Of a stretch of DNA of 35,765 nucleotides, positions 35,413 to 35,765 are shown piece by piece. Below the pieces are notes generated by a model. It was given only the letters and a program-made list of their open reading frames with translations, did not search any database and was not told the origin of the DNA. Source of the DNA: Saprospiraceae bacterium (GTDB lineage Bacteria; Bacteroidota; Bacteroidia; Chitinophagales; Saprospiraceae); the NCBI GenBank assembly GCA_020631105.1, contig JAHDHW010000022.1:1-35765 (forward strand). Direction: 5' to 3'. Made by a program: the position numbers and the translations under genes. Position 1 is the first letter of the stretch, and every line of letters starts with the position of its first letter.

Positions 35413-35765
35413 ATGTTAGACATTCAGAAAAGGTTGACGAATAGCTTCTATGCTATTATGAGTATGCCTGCGACTGCAATGGGTTTTGCCCTCTGTGTAC
35501 AGATTGCCGCTTTAAGCTGGATATTGAATACGAAGTATGGCTTTGACCCACATGAGGTTGGAATAGTTTGGGCAGCAGGACCCTTAGCCGGAATTATTGG
35601 GCAGGTACTTGTTGGATTAATTAGTGATAATGTTTGGTTTTGGAATGGTCGGCGGCGGCCCTTTATTATCATCGGAAGTGTAATTGCAGCTCTAATGATA
35701 CTTGCGCTTCCCTATATCGATGTGATCCATAGTGCAATGGGGATTGGTAGTTTGGTAGGAGTAGC
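35413..35765 (+). CDS. MFS transporter, sugar (SLC45/GPH-like) type, 3'-truncated
   Basis: The ATG at 35413 opens a frame that runs off the window end (117 codons visible). The N-terminus is cytoplasmic and short, followed by hydrophobic segments (MPATAMGFALCVQIAALSWI; VWAAGPLAGIIGQVLVGLIS; PFIIIGSVIAALMILALP). Between helices two and three is GLISDNVWFWNGRRRPFIIIG, the MFS motif A in the form GxxSDxxxxxxGRRRPF typical of sucrose/maltose-type SLC45 and related GPH transporters. Import of a sugar or glycoside with a cation is the likely role; the substrate cannot be judged from a fragment. The palindrome just upstream suggests regulated expression. Confidence 0.85.
   Translation, partial: MLDIQKRLTNSFYAIMSMPATAMGFALCVQIAALSWILNTKYGFDPHEVGIVWAAGPLAGIIGQVLVGLISDNVWFWNGRRRPFIIIGSVIAALMILALPYIDVIHSAMGIGSLVGV

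Overview
The window looks like chromosomal DNA from a gliding-type Bacteroidota, most likely close to the Saprospiraceae. Two neighbouring exported proteins end in the two different sorting tails of the type IX secretion system (T9SS): a CHU_C/type B tail and a type A tail. TAnnTTTG-type -7 promoter boxes precede several genes, and obvious Shine-Dalgarno sites are lacking. The family placement is an inference from gene style, not from any search.

Bases 1-24587 are one uninterrupted reading frame that enters from upstream, so the visible 8,194 residues are a minimum length. The protein is modular: 15 HYR-like repeats (102-3797, the first nine spaced exactly 246 bp), a mixed Ig/PKD/SprB junction (3798-5084), then 16 consecutive higher-order units (5085-23192). 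Each unit is about 376 residues, is built of five different SprB-like modules, and is separated from the next by a short Cys-x-x-Cys-type linker. A distinct C-terminal region with a Big_9/cadherin-like domain and the T9SS type B tail follows. The protein is Thr/Asp/Asn-rich, almost lacks lysine and is cysteine-rich with a regular pattern. A giant cell-surface adhesin or stalk of the SprB/CHU class is the best reading.

After a 375-bp gap (terminator, possible promoter, long leader) comes a second exported protein of 1,632 residues (24963-29861). It has a signal peptide, PKD/Ig-like and SprB modules and a type A T9SS tail, and is closed by a strong hairpin terminator. No PorP/SprF-like partner gene and no T9SS machinery gene lies in the window.

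The rest (30087-35765) is mixed: a small PepSY-like protein, a rhomboid intramembrane protease with a complete catalytic set, a convergent unrecognised 958-residue exported protein with a lysine-rich coiled coil (minus strand), a PlsC-like acyltransferase with an HX5D motif, and the first 117 codons of an MFS sugar-type transporter preceded by a perfect 18-bp palindrome. I see no tRNA, rRNA, insertion sequence, CRISPR array or phage genes. The most interesting content is the architecture and evolution of the giant repeat protein, especially a cysteine pair that is gained or lost together across its 16 units.
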